NCBI RefSeq assembly: GCF_000620805.1
Contig: NZ_KK211187.1
Coordinates: 901,957 to 965,956, forward strand
From: Exiguobacterium undae DSM 14481
GTDB lineage: Bacteria; Bacillota; Bacilli; Exiguobacteriales; Exiguobacteriaceae
Reading direction: 5' to 3'
DNA: 64,000 bases
The first letter of the stretch is position 1. Every line of letters starts with the position of its first letter. Both the position numbers and the translations under genes were made by a program. Under the pieces are notes generated by a model. That model made no database searches. It was given only the letters and a program-made list of their open reading frames with translations, and was not told where the DNA came from. Positions 8,647 through 16,969 of this stretch are shown here, piece after piece.

Positions 8647-9209
8647 CAAAACAACACCCATACCAGACACAAGATACTTCAAAAGGTGGCGGATTCCTCG
8701 CCGGGATTATCGTAGGAGGATTGCTTGGGGCGGCTGCAGCATTGCTGTCGAGTCCAAAATCAGGTCGTGAGATGCGCGGTATGCTCGACGAGCGCACAGC
8801 GCCAGCACGTCAACGTCTGAATGAACAAACACAAGTCGTTCGTGAAAAAGCAGAACCGCTCGTAGGTGAGTGGATTCAATTAGCAAAAGACAAAGCAGCT
8901 CCTGTCATTGAAAAAGCAAAGAAAAATCCAACGGTCCAAGAAGCAGCGGAATATTCTGGATTCGAAAAAGATCAATCGAGCATCGATGCAGCACTCGCTG
9001 AAGCAGAGCAACTTGTCCGCGATATCGAACGTGAAATCGGAGATGAGGTAGACGGTGCTTCAGTAGCTGAACAACTCGATACGGAAACCGTTGCCGAGTT
9101 ATCTGAATTACGGGAAGATCTCGAAGGCGAAGAGAACGAAGAAGATACAGAAGACGAGGACAATGATCCCCAGTCAAAATTAAGTCATGAAAAACAACCT
9201 AAAAAATAA
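8643..9209 (+). CDS. ytxH: YtxH-like general stress protein
   Basis: The 188-residue protein begins with a polar segment, then a Gly/Ala-rich hydrophobic helix (FLAGIIVGGLLGAAAALL, about 19-36) followed by SSPKSGREMR, which is the YtxH domain signature. The rest is charged, helical and very acidic at the end (about 155-178). This suggests a membrane-associated stress protein with a soluble tail. It overlaps ytxG by four bases and ends the operon at a terminator. No enzymatic motif is visible. Confidence 0.86.
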   Translation: MTKQHPYQTQDTSKGGGFLAGIIVGGLLGAAAALLSSPKSGREMRGMLDERTAPARQRLNEQTQVVREKAEPLVGEWIQLAKDKAAPVIEKAKKNPTVQEAAEYSGFEKDQSSIDAALAEAEQLVRDIEREIGDEVDGASVAEQLDTETVAELSELREDLEGEENEEDTEDEDNDPQSKLSHEKQPKK

Positions 9210-9219
9210 GTAATCCGAG

Positions 9220-9253
9220 CGTACTCACTGACTTTAAATAGTGAGTACGTTTT
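9220..9253 (+). terminator. Terminator after ytxGH
   Basis: A perfect 10-bp stem, CGTACTCACT (9220-9229) with AGTGAGTACG (9240-9249), is followed by TTTT. Confidence 0.85.
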
Positions 9254-9258
9254 ATTTA

Positions 9259-9287
9259 TGTACAATTTCACAAGAGTTCGCTATAAT
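9259..9287 (+). promoter_or_regulatory. SigA-type promoter of aroA(G)
   Basis: TGTACA (9259-9264), a 17-bp spacer and consensus TATAAT (9282-9287) lie about 45 bases before the start codon. Confidence 0.6.
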
Positions 9288-9332
9288 TAGTTGCTATTAC
9301 GAGCTATATGCTGATTAGGGAGTGGTAGAAGA

Positions 9333-10418
9333 ATGGATCAACATGCAGAATTAAAACGCTTACGTGATGAACTCGACCTGGTAAACGCAGAATTACTTGG
9401 ATTAATCAACAAACGGGGCGAGATAGCGGTTGAAATCGGTAAAGTAAAACGGGCGCAAGGAATCGATCGGTATGATCCGGTTCGTGAACGCCAGATGCTT
9501 GAATCGATTGCAGCGAGTAATCATGGTCCATTTGAAACAGGACGCCTACAGCACGTATTTAAAGAAATTTTCAAAGCCTCTTTGGAACTGCAAGGAGAAG
9601 ACCGGACACGCAAGTTGCTTGTGTCGCGTAAACAAAAGCCGACGAATACCATCATCCGGATCGGAGATGACGTCATCGGTGACGGCTCGCAACAGCTAAT
9701 TGCTGGTCCTTGTGCTGTCGAAAGTGAAGAGCAGGTCTTTGAAGTGGCCGAGCAACTCGCGAAGCATGGTGTACGCTTCATGCGTGGTGGAGCTTACAAA
9801 CCACGGACATCACCATACGATTTCCAGGGTCTCGGTCTAGAAGGATTGAAGATGCTGAAAAAGGCAGCTGATGCCCATGGTCTTCATGTCATCACAGAAA
9901 TCATGACGCCGAGTGCAGTTGAGTCGGCTTTACCATACGTGGACATCATTCAAGTCGGTGCCCGCAATATGCAAAACTTCGATCTTTTGAAAGAAGTCGG
10001 CCGAACGGACAAACCGGTTCTGTTGAAACGTGGTTTGTCAGCGACGCTCGAAGAATTCATGTACGCAGCAGAGTACATCATGGCAAGCGGGAATGAGCAG
10101 GTCATCTTGTGTGAACGCGGGATTCGGACGTACGAGCGTGCAACACGAAACACATTGGATATCTCAGCTGTTCCGATTTTGAAGCAAGAAACACATTTGC
10201 CTGTCATGGTCGATGTAACGCATTCGACGGGGCGTAAAGACTTGCTCCTGCCGACAGCGAAAGCGGCATACGCAATCGGTGCAGATGCCGTCATGGTAGA
10301 AGTCCATCCGTTCCCTGCGCTTGCGCTCTCGGATGCGAACCAACAATTAGATTTTAATGAGTTTGATTCGTTCATCGAGAATCTGACTTCCACTTTTCCG
10401 GCACTAAACGTTCAATGA
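9333..10418 (+). CDS. aroA: Bifunctional chorismate mutase / DAHP synthase
   Basis: This 361-residue enzyme joins an N-terminal AroQ-type chorismate mutase (about 1-85, motifs [16 protein letters not shown] and RERQMLESI) to a C-terminal type I 3-deoxy-7-phosphoheptulonate synthase (about 105-355, motifs [27 protein letters not shown] and [13 protein letters not shown]). It condenses PEP with erythrose 4-phosphate at the entry of the shikimate pathway, and the mutase domain gives feedback control by chorismate or prephenate in this family. Length equals that of Bacillus AroA(G). As in B. subtilis it lies between ytxGH and ccpA. Confidence 0.97.
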   Translation: MDQHAELKRLRDELDLVNAELLGLINKRGEIAVEIGKVKRAQGIDRYDPVRERQMLESIAASNHGPFETGRLQHVFKEIFKASLELQGEDRTRKLLVSRKQKPTNTIIRIGDDVIGDGSQQLIAGPCAVESEEQVFEVAEQLAKHGVRFMRGGAYKPRTSPYDFQGLGLEGLKMLKKAADAHGLHVITEIMTPSAVESALPYVDIIQVGARNMQNFDLLKEVGRTDKPVLLKRGLSATLEEFMYAAEYIMASGNEQVILCERGIRTYERATRNTLDISAVPILKQETHLPVMVDVTHSTGRKDLLLPTAKAAYAIGADAVMVEVHPFPALALSDANQQLDFNEFDSFIENLTSTFPALNVQ

Positions 10419-10446
10419 TTTTCTAAAAAGGGTAACCTATAGCGAA

Positions 10447-10461
10447 TGAAAACGTTTTACA
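10447..10461 (+). promoter_or_regulatory. Imperfect cre-like sequence upstream of ccpA
   Basis: TGAAAACGTTTTACA resembles a CcpA site but has one extra base in the right arm (an ideal palindrome would end TTTTCA). It lies about 120 bases before ccpA. Autoregulation is possible but the match is weak. Confidence 0.3.
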
Positions 10462-10581
10462 ATGAGGGAAGAATGGGAAAAGAAACATATCTTTTCCTGT
10501 CTTCCTTTCGTGTTGCCTAAAAATGAAAATAAAAATGAAAACGAAATCGAAATGATCGCCTAAAATAAGGAGGAATTTGTT

Positions 10582-11595
10582 TTGAACAGTAATATAACGA
10601 TTTATGATGTCGCACGGGAAGCCGCCGTGTCGATGGCAACCGTCTCACGTGTGGTGAATGGTAATCCCAATGTCAAACCGTCGACCCGCAAAAAAGTCCA
10701 GGATGCGATCGATCAGCTCGGATACCGTCCGAATGCCGTTGCACGAGGACTCGCCAGTAAAAAAACAACGACGGTGGGTGTCATCGTACCGGATATCTCA
10801 AACATCTTCTTTGCGGATTTAGCACGCGGGATTGAAGATGTCGCGACGATGTATAAATACAACATCATCTTATGTAACTCGGATCAAAATCCTGAAAAAG
10901 AAATTCATTTATTGAATACCTTACTCGGAAAACAAGTGGACGGTATCATCTTCATGGGCGGACGTCTGCACGAGGACCTTGTACGTGAATTCAAAACATC
11001 TCCGGTTCCGATTGTACTCGCTGCAACGTTAAATCAAGACTATGACCTTCCAGCGGTCAACATCGACTATGAAAGTGCTGCGCACGATGCAGTCAAGTCA
11101 TTGATTGACCACGGTCACAAACGAATTGGTTTCATCACGGGACCACTCGAACAGCAGATTAACGGAGAAAAGAAATTTGCAGGATACCGCAGTGCGTTAG
11201 AAGAGGCGAACTTGCCGTTTGATGAGCAAAACGTCGTTCTTGGAAACTATACGTATGATTCAGGAATGAAAGCGATGAATCAATTGCTTGAATTAGGAGC
11301 GGATTGCCCCCGTGCAATCTTTGCCGGAACCGACGAGATGGCACTGGGTGTCATTCATGCCTTACAGGATGCAGGTCATCAGGTGCCGCAAGATTTCGAA
11401 GTCATCGGGCATGACAACACGCGTCTCGCAACGATGATTCGTCCGAAACTGACGACTGTCGTCCAGCCGATGTATGATATCGGAGCGGTTTCGATGCGTT
11501 TGTTGACAAAAATTTTAAATAAAGAAGAAATCGAAACAAATGATGTCACGTTACCGCACCGGATTGAGGAACGCGACTCGACTCGTTCTTCGTGA
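10582..11595 (+). CDS. ccpA: Catabolite control protein A
   Basis: CcpA is the LacI-family regulator that, bound to HPr-Ser46-P, binds cre sites to repress or activate carbon genes. The 337-residue protein has the N-terminal helix-turn-helix ([20 protein letters not shown], about 5-24), the hinge helix ([11 protein letters not shown]), and a periplasmic-binding-protein-like core with [13 protein letters not shown] and the C-terminal [13 protein letters not shown]. The start is a TTG at 10582 placed eight bases after AAGGAGG. Position after aroA(G) matches B. subtilis. Candidate targets in this same window are pfkA, citZ and gapB. Confidence 0.97.
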   Translation: MNSNITIYDVAREAAVSMATVSRVVNGNPNVKPSTRKKVQDAIDQLGYRPNAVARGLASKKTTTVGVIVPDISNIFFADLARGIEDVATMYKYNIILCNSDQNPEKEIHLLNTLLGKQVDGIIFMGGRLHEDLVREFKTSPVPIVLAATLNQDYDLPAVNIDYESAAHDAVKSLIDHGHKRIGFITGPLEQQINGEKKFAGYRSALEEANLPFDEQNVVLGNYTYDSGMKAMNQLLELGADCPRAIFAGTDEMALGVIHALQDAGHQVPQDFEVIGHDNTRLATMIRPKLTTVVQPMYDIGAVSMRLLTKILNKEEIETNDVTLPHRIEERDSTRSS

Positions 11596-11602
11596 AAACA
11601 AC

Positions 11603-11651
11603 AAATCCCCTTTGCTTTTCCAAGATGTTAACGGAAAAGCGAAGGGGATTT
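11603..11651. terminator. Bidirectional terminator between ccpA and lipoprotein gene
   Basis: A 19-bp stem (11603-11621 with 11633-11651, one G-T pair, 11-base loop) with A and T runs on the two sides lies between convergent genes. Confidence 0.92.
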
Positions 11652-11658
11652 TGTATGA

Positions 11659-12417
11659 TTATTTCTTAACAGTAACGAGTTGATCCTGATGATGATGCAA
11701 TTGGTCATTTTCGACATGAAGACGAACTGTTGCAGTACCAGGATGAGTAAGTGATACCTCACCCACGTATTGATCCGCTTGTTTCGTCAAAGGAATGTAC
11801 GTGTGCTTCTCGACACCCGGTTCAATGACTTCGATTTGAACATCGGCCTGGAGGGGTTTGCCATCGAGAAAGACATGAAAGGCAATCGGAAGTTTTGCTC
11901 CGACCATCGTCTTTTTTGCACCCATGTAGTGGACGGTTAAGCCCTCTGCAGCCGCGTGCTCATGCTCATCTGCCGGCTTTGCTGCTTTTTTTTCATGCGA
12001 GTGATTCATGACGATAAAAGAAATCTTGTCCATGTGATGGAGTCCTTTTTTATCATTGATATGATAAAGTCCTTCATATTCACCTTCTGCAAGCTTCGCT
12101 TCCGCTTGATAGGTACCGGTTTTCTTTAAAGTTGCCTTGATTTTTTTATGTGCAGCTTCTTTTTCATCTGCTTTCCAGACTTCAAACGTCACGTCTTCGA
12201 CGTTCACTGCTTTTTTGTTCTCAAGTGCGGTTGCTTGGAAGACGACTTTTTGATTCTCCATTGTTTTTGCCGGAACCTCGACCTTGACGTCAACAGCTGG
12301 TTTTCCAGACCCTTGCATCGTGTCGTGATCCATCGCTTGTTTCTCATTGCCGCATCCGACGAGTAACAAACCACTTGCTAAAAATACCCCCGTTAAACCA
12401 ATCGTTGTTTTCTTCAT
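11659..12417 (-). CDS. Histidine-rich lipoprotein with two YtkA/FixH-like domains
   Basis: The 252-residue protein starts with a lipoprotein signal peptide ending in the lipobox LLVGC (Cys22), so it should be anchored on the outer face of the membrane. Two similar beta-rich domains follow (about 45-135 and 160-250), each of the YtkA/FixH type. They are joined by a histidine-rich linker with HSHEKK and DEHEHAAAE; other His clusters are DHDTM near the N-terminus and LHHHQDQ at the end. This suggests metal binding, perhaps copper, but that is inference. The start at 12417 follows GGGGGA; a TTG at 12432 overlaps it. Leftward, with its own promoter. Confidence 0.78.
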   Translation of the reverse strand: MKKTTIGLTGVFLASGLLLVGCGNEKQAMDHDTMQGSGKPAVDVKVEVPAKTMENQKVVFQATALENKKAVNVEDVTFEVWKADEKEAAHKKIKATLKKTGTYQAEAKLAEGEYEGLYHINDKKGLHHMDKISFIVMNHSHEKKAAKPADEHEHAAAEGLTVHYMGAKKTMVGAKLPIAFHVFLDGKPLQADVQIEVIEPGVEKHTYIPLTKQADQYVGEVSLTHPGTATVRLHVENDQLHHHQDQLVTVKK

Positions 12418-12469
12418 CTTTTGTTCCCCCAATTGTTCGTTTACTAAGTAAAGTAATGAGACCTTATTC

Positions 12470-12497
12470 AGTATACCAAGAACTTGTGAAGTCCCAA
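12470..12497 (-). promoter_or_regulatory. SigA-type promoter of the lipoprotein gene
   Basis: On the minus strand TTGGGA (12497-12492), a 16-bp spacer and TATACT (12475-12470) lie about 50 bases before the start codon. Confidence 0.55.
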
Positions 12498-12531
12498 CGA
12501 ACTAATTGTGAAAAGAACAAGACGTTTTTCC

Positions 12532-13722
12532 TTATTTGGAGTAGGGGGAGTGCGCCGACAAGTGTTCTTTTTTGGTGTCGTCCACAAACGGCCAAAGCAG
12601 CCGTTTGACCGTCTCCCAGTTCTTCTCCTCGATTTCAGGACGCCTTGGAATCGTCGGATAGAGCGGAAAGCGATCCCGCCAGGTTGTCGGTACGTCCGGG
12701 CTTTCGGTCTGCCAGCGTGTGACCCACGAAGCGGGAAGATCACCTTTAAAAGGCGGACGATTCGTCAAAGCAGCAAAGACTTGGCTCCAGGCACGGGGCA
12801 CGACACGATACCAGTCATACCCACCGCCACCTAAAGCGACGATTCGGCCATCTGTGTAACGGTTCGCCGCCTCGACGGCGATTTGAGGAATTTTTTCATA
12901 ACTCTCCATCGTCAAAGACAGGTGGGTCAACGGATCGAGAGCATGGGCGTCTGCACCGTTTTGTGTAATGATTAAATCCGGTTTGAACAATTCACAGGCT
13001 TCAAATAACACCGTCCGGTAGGCATCCAGGAATGAACCGTCTTCCGTAAACGCATCAAACGGAATATTCCAGCTGAATCCATAACCTTCTTCGGCACCAC
13101 GCTCCGTGACCATCCCTGTCCCCGGAAACAGATAACGGCCGGTCTCGTGAAGGGATAGGGTCATGGCATCCGCCCGGTTATAAAACGCCCATTGCACGCC
13201 ATCGCCATGATGCGCATCCGTATCGACATATAAAATTCGACAGTTATATTTTTGAATCATCGCCGCCATAGCGACCGCCGTATCATTATAAATGCAGAAT
13301 CCGGAAGCCCGCCCCCGGAAGCCGTGGTGCAACCCGCCCCCGATATGAAATGTCCGGCGGTATTGACCCGATAAGACAAGGTCACATGCTTCGATGGTTC
13401 CGCCGACGAGTAACGCCGCACTTTCATGCATATTCGTAAATAAAGGTGTATCCTCCGTCCCGAGACCATACATCTGGGCTTTCATCGGAGAAAGCTCGCC
13501 GTGTCCTGCGAGTTTCACCGCCTGAATGTAGTCCGGATCATGGATCAGTAACAGTTCCTCGTCCGTCGCCGGTCGAGGAGCACGACAGTCTACCGTATCG
13601 AGCACGCCCATTGCTTCAAGCAGAGAGACCGTCAACTCCAACCGGATGGGGTTGAAAGGGTGGGTGTCTGAAAAACGATAGTGTGCTTCTTCTTGACTGT
13701 ATACATAGGCAAAGTCCTTCAT
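12532..13722 (-). CDS. acuC: Acetoin utilization protein AcuC (histone deacetylase fold)
   Basis: AcuC is a zinc-dependent lysine deacetylase that in B. subtilis removes the acetyl group AcuA places on acetyl-CoA synthetase. The 396-residue protein shows the arginase/deacetylase motifs HIGGGLHHG, the zinc ligands in VDTDAHHGDG, and QNGADAHALDPL with the catalytic GGGGYD late in the chain. All key residues appear present. Its ATG overlaps the acuB stop by four bases (13719-13722), so the two are coupled. It is the last gene of the leftward acuABC operon. Confidence 0.96.
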   Translation of the reverse strand: MKDFAYVYSQEEAHYRFSDTHPFNPIRLELTVSLLEAMGVLDTVDCRAPRPATDEELLLIHDPDYIQAVKLAGHGELSPMKAQMYGLGTEDTPLFTNMHESAALLVGGTIEACDLVLSGQYRRTFHIGGGLHHGFRGRASGFCIYNDTAVAMAAMIQKYNCRILYVDTDAHHGDGVQWAFYNRADAMTLSLHETGRYLFPGTGMVTERGAEEGYGFSWNIPFDAFTEDGSFLDAYRTVLFEACELFKPDLIITQNGADAHALDPLTHLSLTMESYEKIPQIAVEAANRYTDGRIVALGGGGYDWYRVVPRAWSQVFAALTNRPPFKGDLPASWVTRWQTESPDVPTTWRDRFPLYPTIPRRPEIEEKNWETVKRLLWPFVDDTKKEHLSAHSPYSK

Positions 13723-14351
13723 CGACTGACATCCGGACCGAGTACATCAAATCCTTCCTTTCGTAATTTTTCGATGATACGAATCGGATTCATTGTCTGG
13801 ACACGAAAGGCAACGATGCGGACGTAAGGATCTTTTGTAGGATAGACGAGAACATTTAGGATGTTGACGTTGGTTTTAGCGAGCAGACCAGCAATCTTTG
13901 CGAGTGTACCGGCAGTACTCTCGACCCGGATTTCGATTTGGGAACTCGGCTCCAAAGCCCCGGTCAATTGGACGAACGTCCGCAGCAAGTCCGTTTCCGT
14001 AATCAGTCCGACCAGCCGTCGGCCCCTGACAATTGGCAGGCAAGACAACCGGTATTCGTAAAATAAGACGGCAGCATCTTCGATGAAATCAAGCGGATGT
14101 GCAGTCATCGGGTTGCGTTGCATGATGCTGGAAACCGGATTTTGCTGATCCGTTAAAAAGGTATCCGGATGAAAGATGCTGCTGGCGCTTTGAAGTTCAG
14201 TCAGTCCAATCAGACCAAGCAGTTCATGGCGGGCATTTGTGACCGGCAGATGACGAATCTGGTGACGGCGCATCAGCTCAGCCGCATGAGCGATCGAATT
14301 GGTAGGTTGAATCGTGATGCAATGTGTTTTCATGATTTGTTCGATTAACAT
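13719..14351 (-). CDS. acuB: CBS-ACT protein AcuB
   Basis: The 210-residue protein has two CBS domains (about 1-60 and 70-130) and a C-terminal ACT-like domain (about 135-205, STAGTLAKIAGLLAKTNVNI). CBS pairs usually bind adenosine nucleotides, which would fit sensing energy state. AcuB sits between the acetyltransferase and deacetylase genes of the Acu system, but its own biochemical role is not established. The start follows AAGGAGGG. It overlaps acuC and lies 11 bases after acuA. Confidence 0.95.
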   Translation of the reverse strand: MLIEQIMKTHCITIQPTNSIAHAAELMRRHQIRHLPVTNARHELLGLIGLTELQSASSIFHPDTFLTDQQNPVSSIMQRNPMTAHPLDFIEDAAVLFYEYRLSCLPIVRGRRLVGLITETDLLRTFVQLTGALEPSSQIEIRVESTAGTLAKIAGLLAKTNVNILNVLVYPTKDPYVRIVAFRVQTMNPIRIIEKLRKEGFDVLGPDVSR

Positions 14352-14362
14352 GCGATCCCTCC

Positions 14363-14995
14363 TTAATCGTACATGAAGCGTCGGCGGAGGCGTAACGCAT
14401 CAAAATGCGCCACGACTTCCGGCGCCACGTGTGTACCGATTCGTGCCATCAAACAATTAGCGGGGTGGGAAGCAATTTCCGGATCGTCTGTCGGGAAAAA
14501 AACAAGTCCGCCATGATTCATCATTTTTTCCATGATTTTGCGGTAGTCCCAAACGGAGAGACCACTCCCCTTTAAGTCCCAATGCCAATAATATTCAGTC
14601 GTTAAAATCAAGTAGTGCTCCATTGCCGGATCGAGCATCGAAACTTCAAGCAGTTTCTTGCCGATTTGCTGGCCGCGAAAACGAGCGGCCACTTCGATGG
14701 CACCGAGCTCTAGAATATACGGGTTGTTGCCTTCACTCCATGTTTCATAGGGATCTGGGTAAAGGAACGTGACATAACCGATGATGTCCGTTCCTTGTCG
14801 TGCGATAATGATACGTCCCTCTTCCAAGGCGGCGATTTCGACAAGGGCCTGATGTTGTTCGAGTGGTTGTCTGAAAGCCGTTAATCCTGGATCTAACGTG
14901 TACGTAGACAGAATCTGACTGGTAACCGGTCCCTCGATTTCGACCGGACCAAGCGATGTTTCATGAGTACGATGATTGAATTGTTTTTCAAACAT
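14363..14995 (-). CDS. acuA: Protein lysine acetyltransferase AcuA
   Basis: AcuA is a GNAT-fold enzyme that acetylates the catalytic lysine of acetyl-CoA synthetase and switches it off. The 210-residue protein has the expected length and the GNAT core: EEGRIIIARQGTDIIGYVTF, then LGAIEVAARFRGQQIGKKL, whose RGQQIGK is the acetyl-CoA pyrophosphate loop. The start at 14995 follows AAGGTGGTGA; the ATG at 15064 has none. It is divergent from its substrate gene acsA, and the minus strand carries TATAAT at 15025-15020 as a likely -10 box. Confidence 0.95.
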   Translation of the reverse strand: MFEKQFNHRTHETSLGPVEIEGPVTSQILSTYTLDPGLTAFRQPLEQHQALVEIAALEEGRIIIARQGTDIIGYVTFLYPDPYETWSEGNNPYILELGAIEVAARFRGQQIGKKLLEVSMLDPAMEHYLILTTEYYWHWDLKGSGLSVWDYRKIMEKMMNHGGLVFFPTDDPEIASHPANCLMARIGTHVAPEVVAHFDALRLRRRFMYD

Positions 14996-15080
14996 GTAAG
15001 CGTCACCACCTTCTTGTTTATTATAGTCGAAAGCAGGTGGTGAAAGAGAGGGATTTTTTAACAAATTGGCGGCAAATGGA

Positions 15081-15108
15081 TTGAACTACACGATAACTAG
15101 CTTATAAT
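15081..15108 (+). promoter_or_regulatory. SigA-type promoter of acsA
   Basis: TTGAAC (15081-15086), a 16-bp spacer and TATAAT (15103-15108) lie in the divergent acuA-acsA region. I found no good cre match in this region. Confidence 0.65.
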
Positions 15109-15141
15109 GTAAGAGAGAACAGAGAAGGGGAGGAACGAGAC

Positions 15142-16845
15142 ATGAAAGTTTTGAAAGCGCTTCCGGGGAAGCATTGGTTATCTGAATATGACGGGTCAGA
15201 TTCATACGATTGGCAAGAAGCGGAACAATATTTTTCTTGGGCAACGACGGGGAAAATCAATATGGCCCACGAAGCAATTGATCGTCATGCTGAAGGTGAA
15301 CGAGCTGATAAAAAAGCATTAATCTACTTTGACGGGACGACCGAACAAAGTTTCACCTATGCGGATATGAAACGATTGACGAACAAGGCGGCAAACGTCC
15401 TAACAGATGCGGGAATCCAAGCAGGAGATCGAATTTTCATCTTCATGCCACGTTCACCAGAACTGTATTTTGCGTTACTTGGTGCACTCAAAGTCGGGGC
15501 AATCGTTGGTCCGTTGTTTGAAGCCTTCATGGAGCAGGCTGTCCGGGACCGGTTGCTTGATTCCGAAGCGAAGATGCTGATTACGACAAAAGCCTTGTTG
15601 CCTCGTGTGCCGGTAGAGGAGTTGTCTTCACTCGAACAGATCTTCCTGGTGGATGAAGAGGTCGAAGAAGACGGCAAAATTTCTGATTTCCGGATTGCTT
15701 TTGAACAAGCCTCAGAGTCGTTTGAGCCGGTCTGGCTGGACCGGGAAGACGGGCTGATTCTACACTATACGTCTGGTTCGACCGGAAAACCTAAAGGGGT
15801 CCTTCACGTTCAAAATGCGATGATTCAACACATGATGACGGGACGTTGGGTTCTGGATTTGCAGGAAGAGGATGTCTACTGGTGCACAGCCGATCCTGGT
15901 TGGGTGACGGGAACGAGTTACGGTATCTTTGCTCCATTCTTAAACGGTGCAACGAATGTCGTCGTTGGCGGTCGCTTTAATCCCGACTTCTGGTACAGTG
16001 TCATCGAAAAGTATAAAGTGACGGTCTGGTACAGTGCGCCAACCGCATTCCGGATGTTGATGGGGGCCGGGGCGGAAGTGGCAAACACGCATGACTTGTC
16101 GAGTTTACGTCATGTCCTGTCTGTTGGGGAACCATTGAACCCGGAAGTCATCCGGTGGGGAAAAGAAGCTTTTGATCAACGGATTCACGATACGTGGTGG
16201 ATGACGGAGACAGGGGCGATGATGATTTGTAACTATAAATCGATGGACATCAAACCGGGATCGATGGGGAAACCGATTCCTGGCACCAAAGCAGCCATCG
16301 TTGATGACCAAGGCAATGAGCTGCCACCTTTCCGGATGGGGAATTTAGCGCTTAAAACACCATGGCCGTCGATGATGCGTCAAATTTGGAACAATCCGCA
16401 AAAATACGAGTCTTACTTCTTTAAAGGATGGTACGTTTCAGGAGATTCGGCTTACATGGATGATGAAGGATACTTCTGGTTCCAAGGACGCGTCGATGAC
16501 GTCATCATGACAGCTGGAGAACGTGTGGGTCCTTTTGAAGTCGAAAGCCGCCTTGTCGAGCATCCAGCCGTAGCAGAAGCAGGGGTCATCGGGAAACCGG
16601 ATCCGGTTCGTGGTGAAATCATCAAAGCCTTCATCTCTTTACGTGATGGGTATGAACCGACGGAAGAACTAAAACAAGAAATTCAAACGTTTGTCAAAGA
16701 AGGTCTTGCAGCACATGCTGCGCCGCGGGAAATCGATTTCCGCGATAAACTTCCGAAAACCCGAAGCGGTAAAATCATGCGTCGCGTCTTAAAAGCATGG
16801 GAACTTAATCTCGAAGCAGGCGATCTTTCGACGATGGAAGATTGA
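15142..16845 (+). CDS. acsA: Acetyl-CoA synthetase AcsA
   Basis: AcsA activates acetate to acetyl-CoA through acetyl-AMP. The 567-residue enzyme carries the adenylate-forming motifs LHYTSGSTGKPKGVLH (about 209-224), DTWWMTETGAMM, and GWYVSGDSAYMDDEGYFW with the hinge GRVDDVIMTAGERV. The catalytic lysine is Lys544 in PKTRSGKIMRR, the position acetylated by AcuA in B. subtilis. Length is close to the Bacillus enzyme. The start follows AAGGGGAGG. The divergent acuABC genes encode its on-off switch. Confidence 0.96.
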   Translation: MKVLKALPGKHWLSEYDGSDSYDWQEAEQYFSWATTGKINMAHEAIDRHAEGERADKKALIYFDGTTEQSFTYADMKRLTNKAANVLTDAGIQAGDRIFIFMPRSPELYFALLGALKVGAIVGPLFEAFMEQAVRDRLLDSEAKMLITTKALLPRVPVEELSSLEQIFLVDEEVEEDGKISDFRIAFEQASESFEPVWLDREDGLILHYTSGSTGKPKGVLHVQNAMIQHMMTGRWVLDLQEEDVYWCTADPGWVTGTSYGIFAPFLNGATNVVVGGRFNPDFWYSVIEKYKVTVWYSAPTAFRMLMGAGAEVANTHDLSSLRHVLSVGEPLNPEVIRWGKEAFDQRIHDTWWMTETGAMMICNYKSMDIKPGSMGKPIPGTKAAIVDDQGNELPPFRMGNLALKTPWPSMMRQIWNNPQKYESYFFKGWYVSGDSAYMDDEGYFWFQGRVDDVIMTAGERVGPFEVESRLVEHPAVAEAGVIGKPDPVRGEIIKAFISLRDGYEPTEELKQEIQTFVKEGLAAHAAPREIDFRDKLPKTRSGKIMRRVLKAWELNLEAGDLSTMED

Positions 16846-16875
16846 TAGATTGAAAGCAGAGAAATAGGAATGAAG

Positions 16876-16926
16876 CATACAAATAACCCGCTTCCAGCGT
16901 AAGCTCGGAAGCGGGTTATTTGTATG
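16876..16926. terminator. Long perfect hairpin after acsA
   Basis: Twenty base pairs (16876-16895 with 16907-16926, 11-base loop) form a perfect inverted repeat, with an A/T-rich outer end in both directions. It probably terminates acsA. Confidence 0.85.
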
Positions 16927-16960
16927 AAAAAACACTGATCCTTTCAGATCAGTGTTTTTA
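16927..16960. terminator. Second hairpin, terminator of the penicillin-binding protein gene
   Basis: AAAAACACTGATC pairs with GATCAGTGTTTTT (stem up to 14 bp, loop CTTTCA, within 16927-16960). It lies directly before the leftward stop codon at 16970 and works in both directions. Confidence 0.85.
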
Positions 16961-16969
16961 GTAAAGAAG

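Noticed and set aside
10447-10461. A strong cre site controlling ccpA
   Set aside because: The sequence has an extra base in one arm, so it is kept only as a weak feature.
14996-15141. cre site in the divergent acuA-acsA region
   Set aside because: No sequence close to TGWAANCGNTNWCA was found there, although B. subtilis has one.
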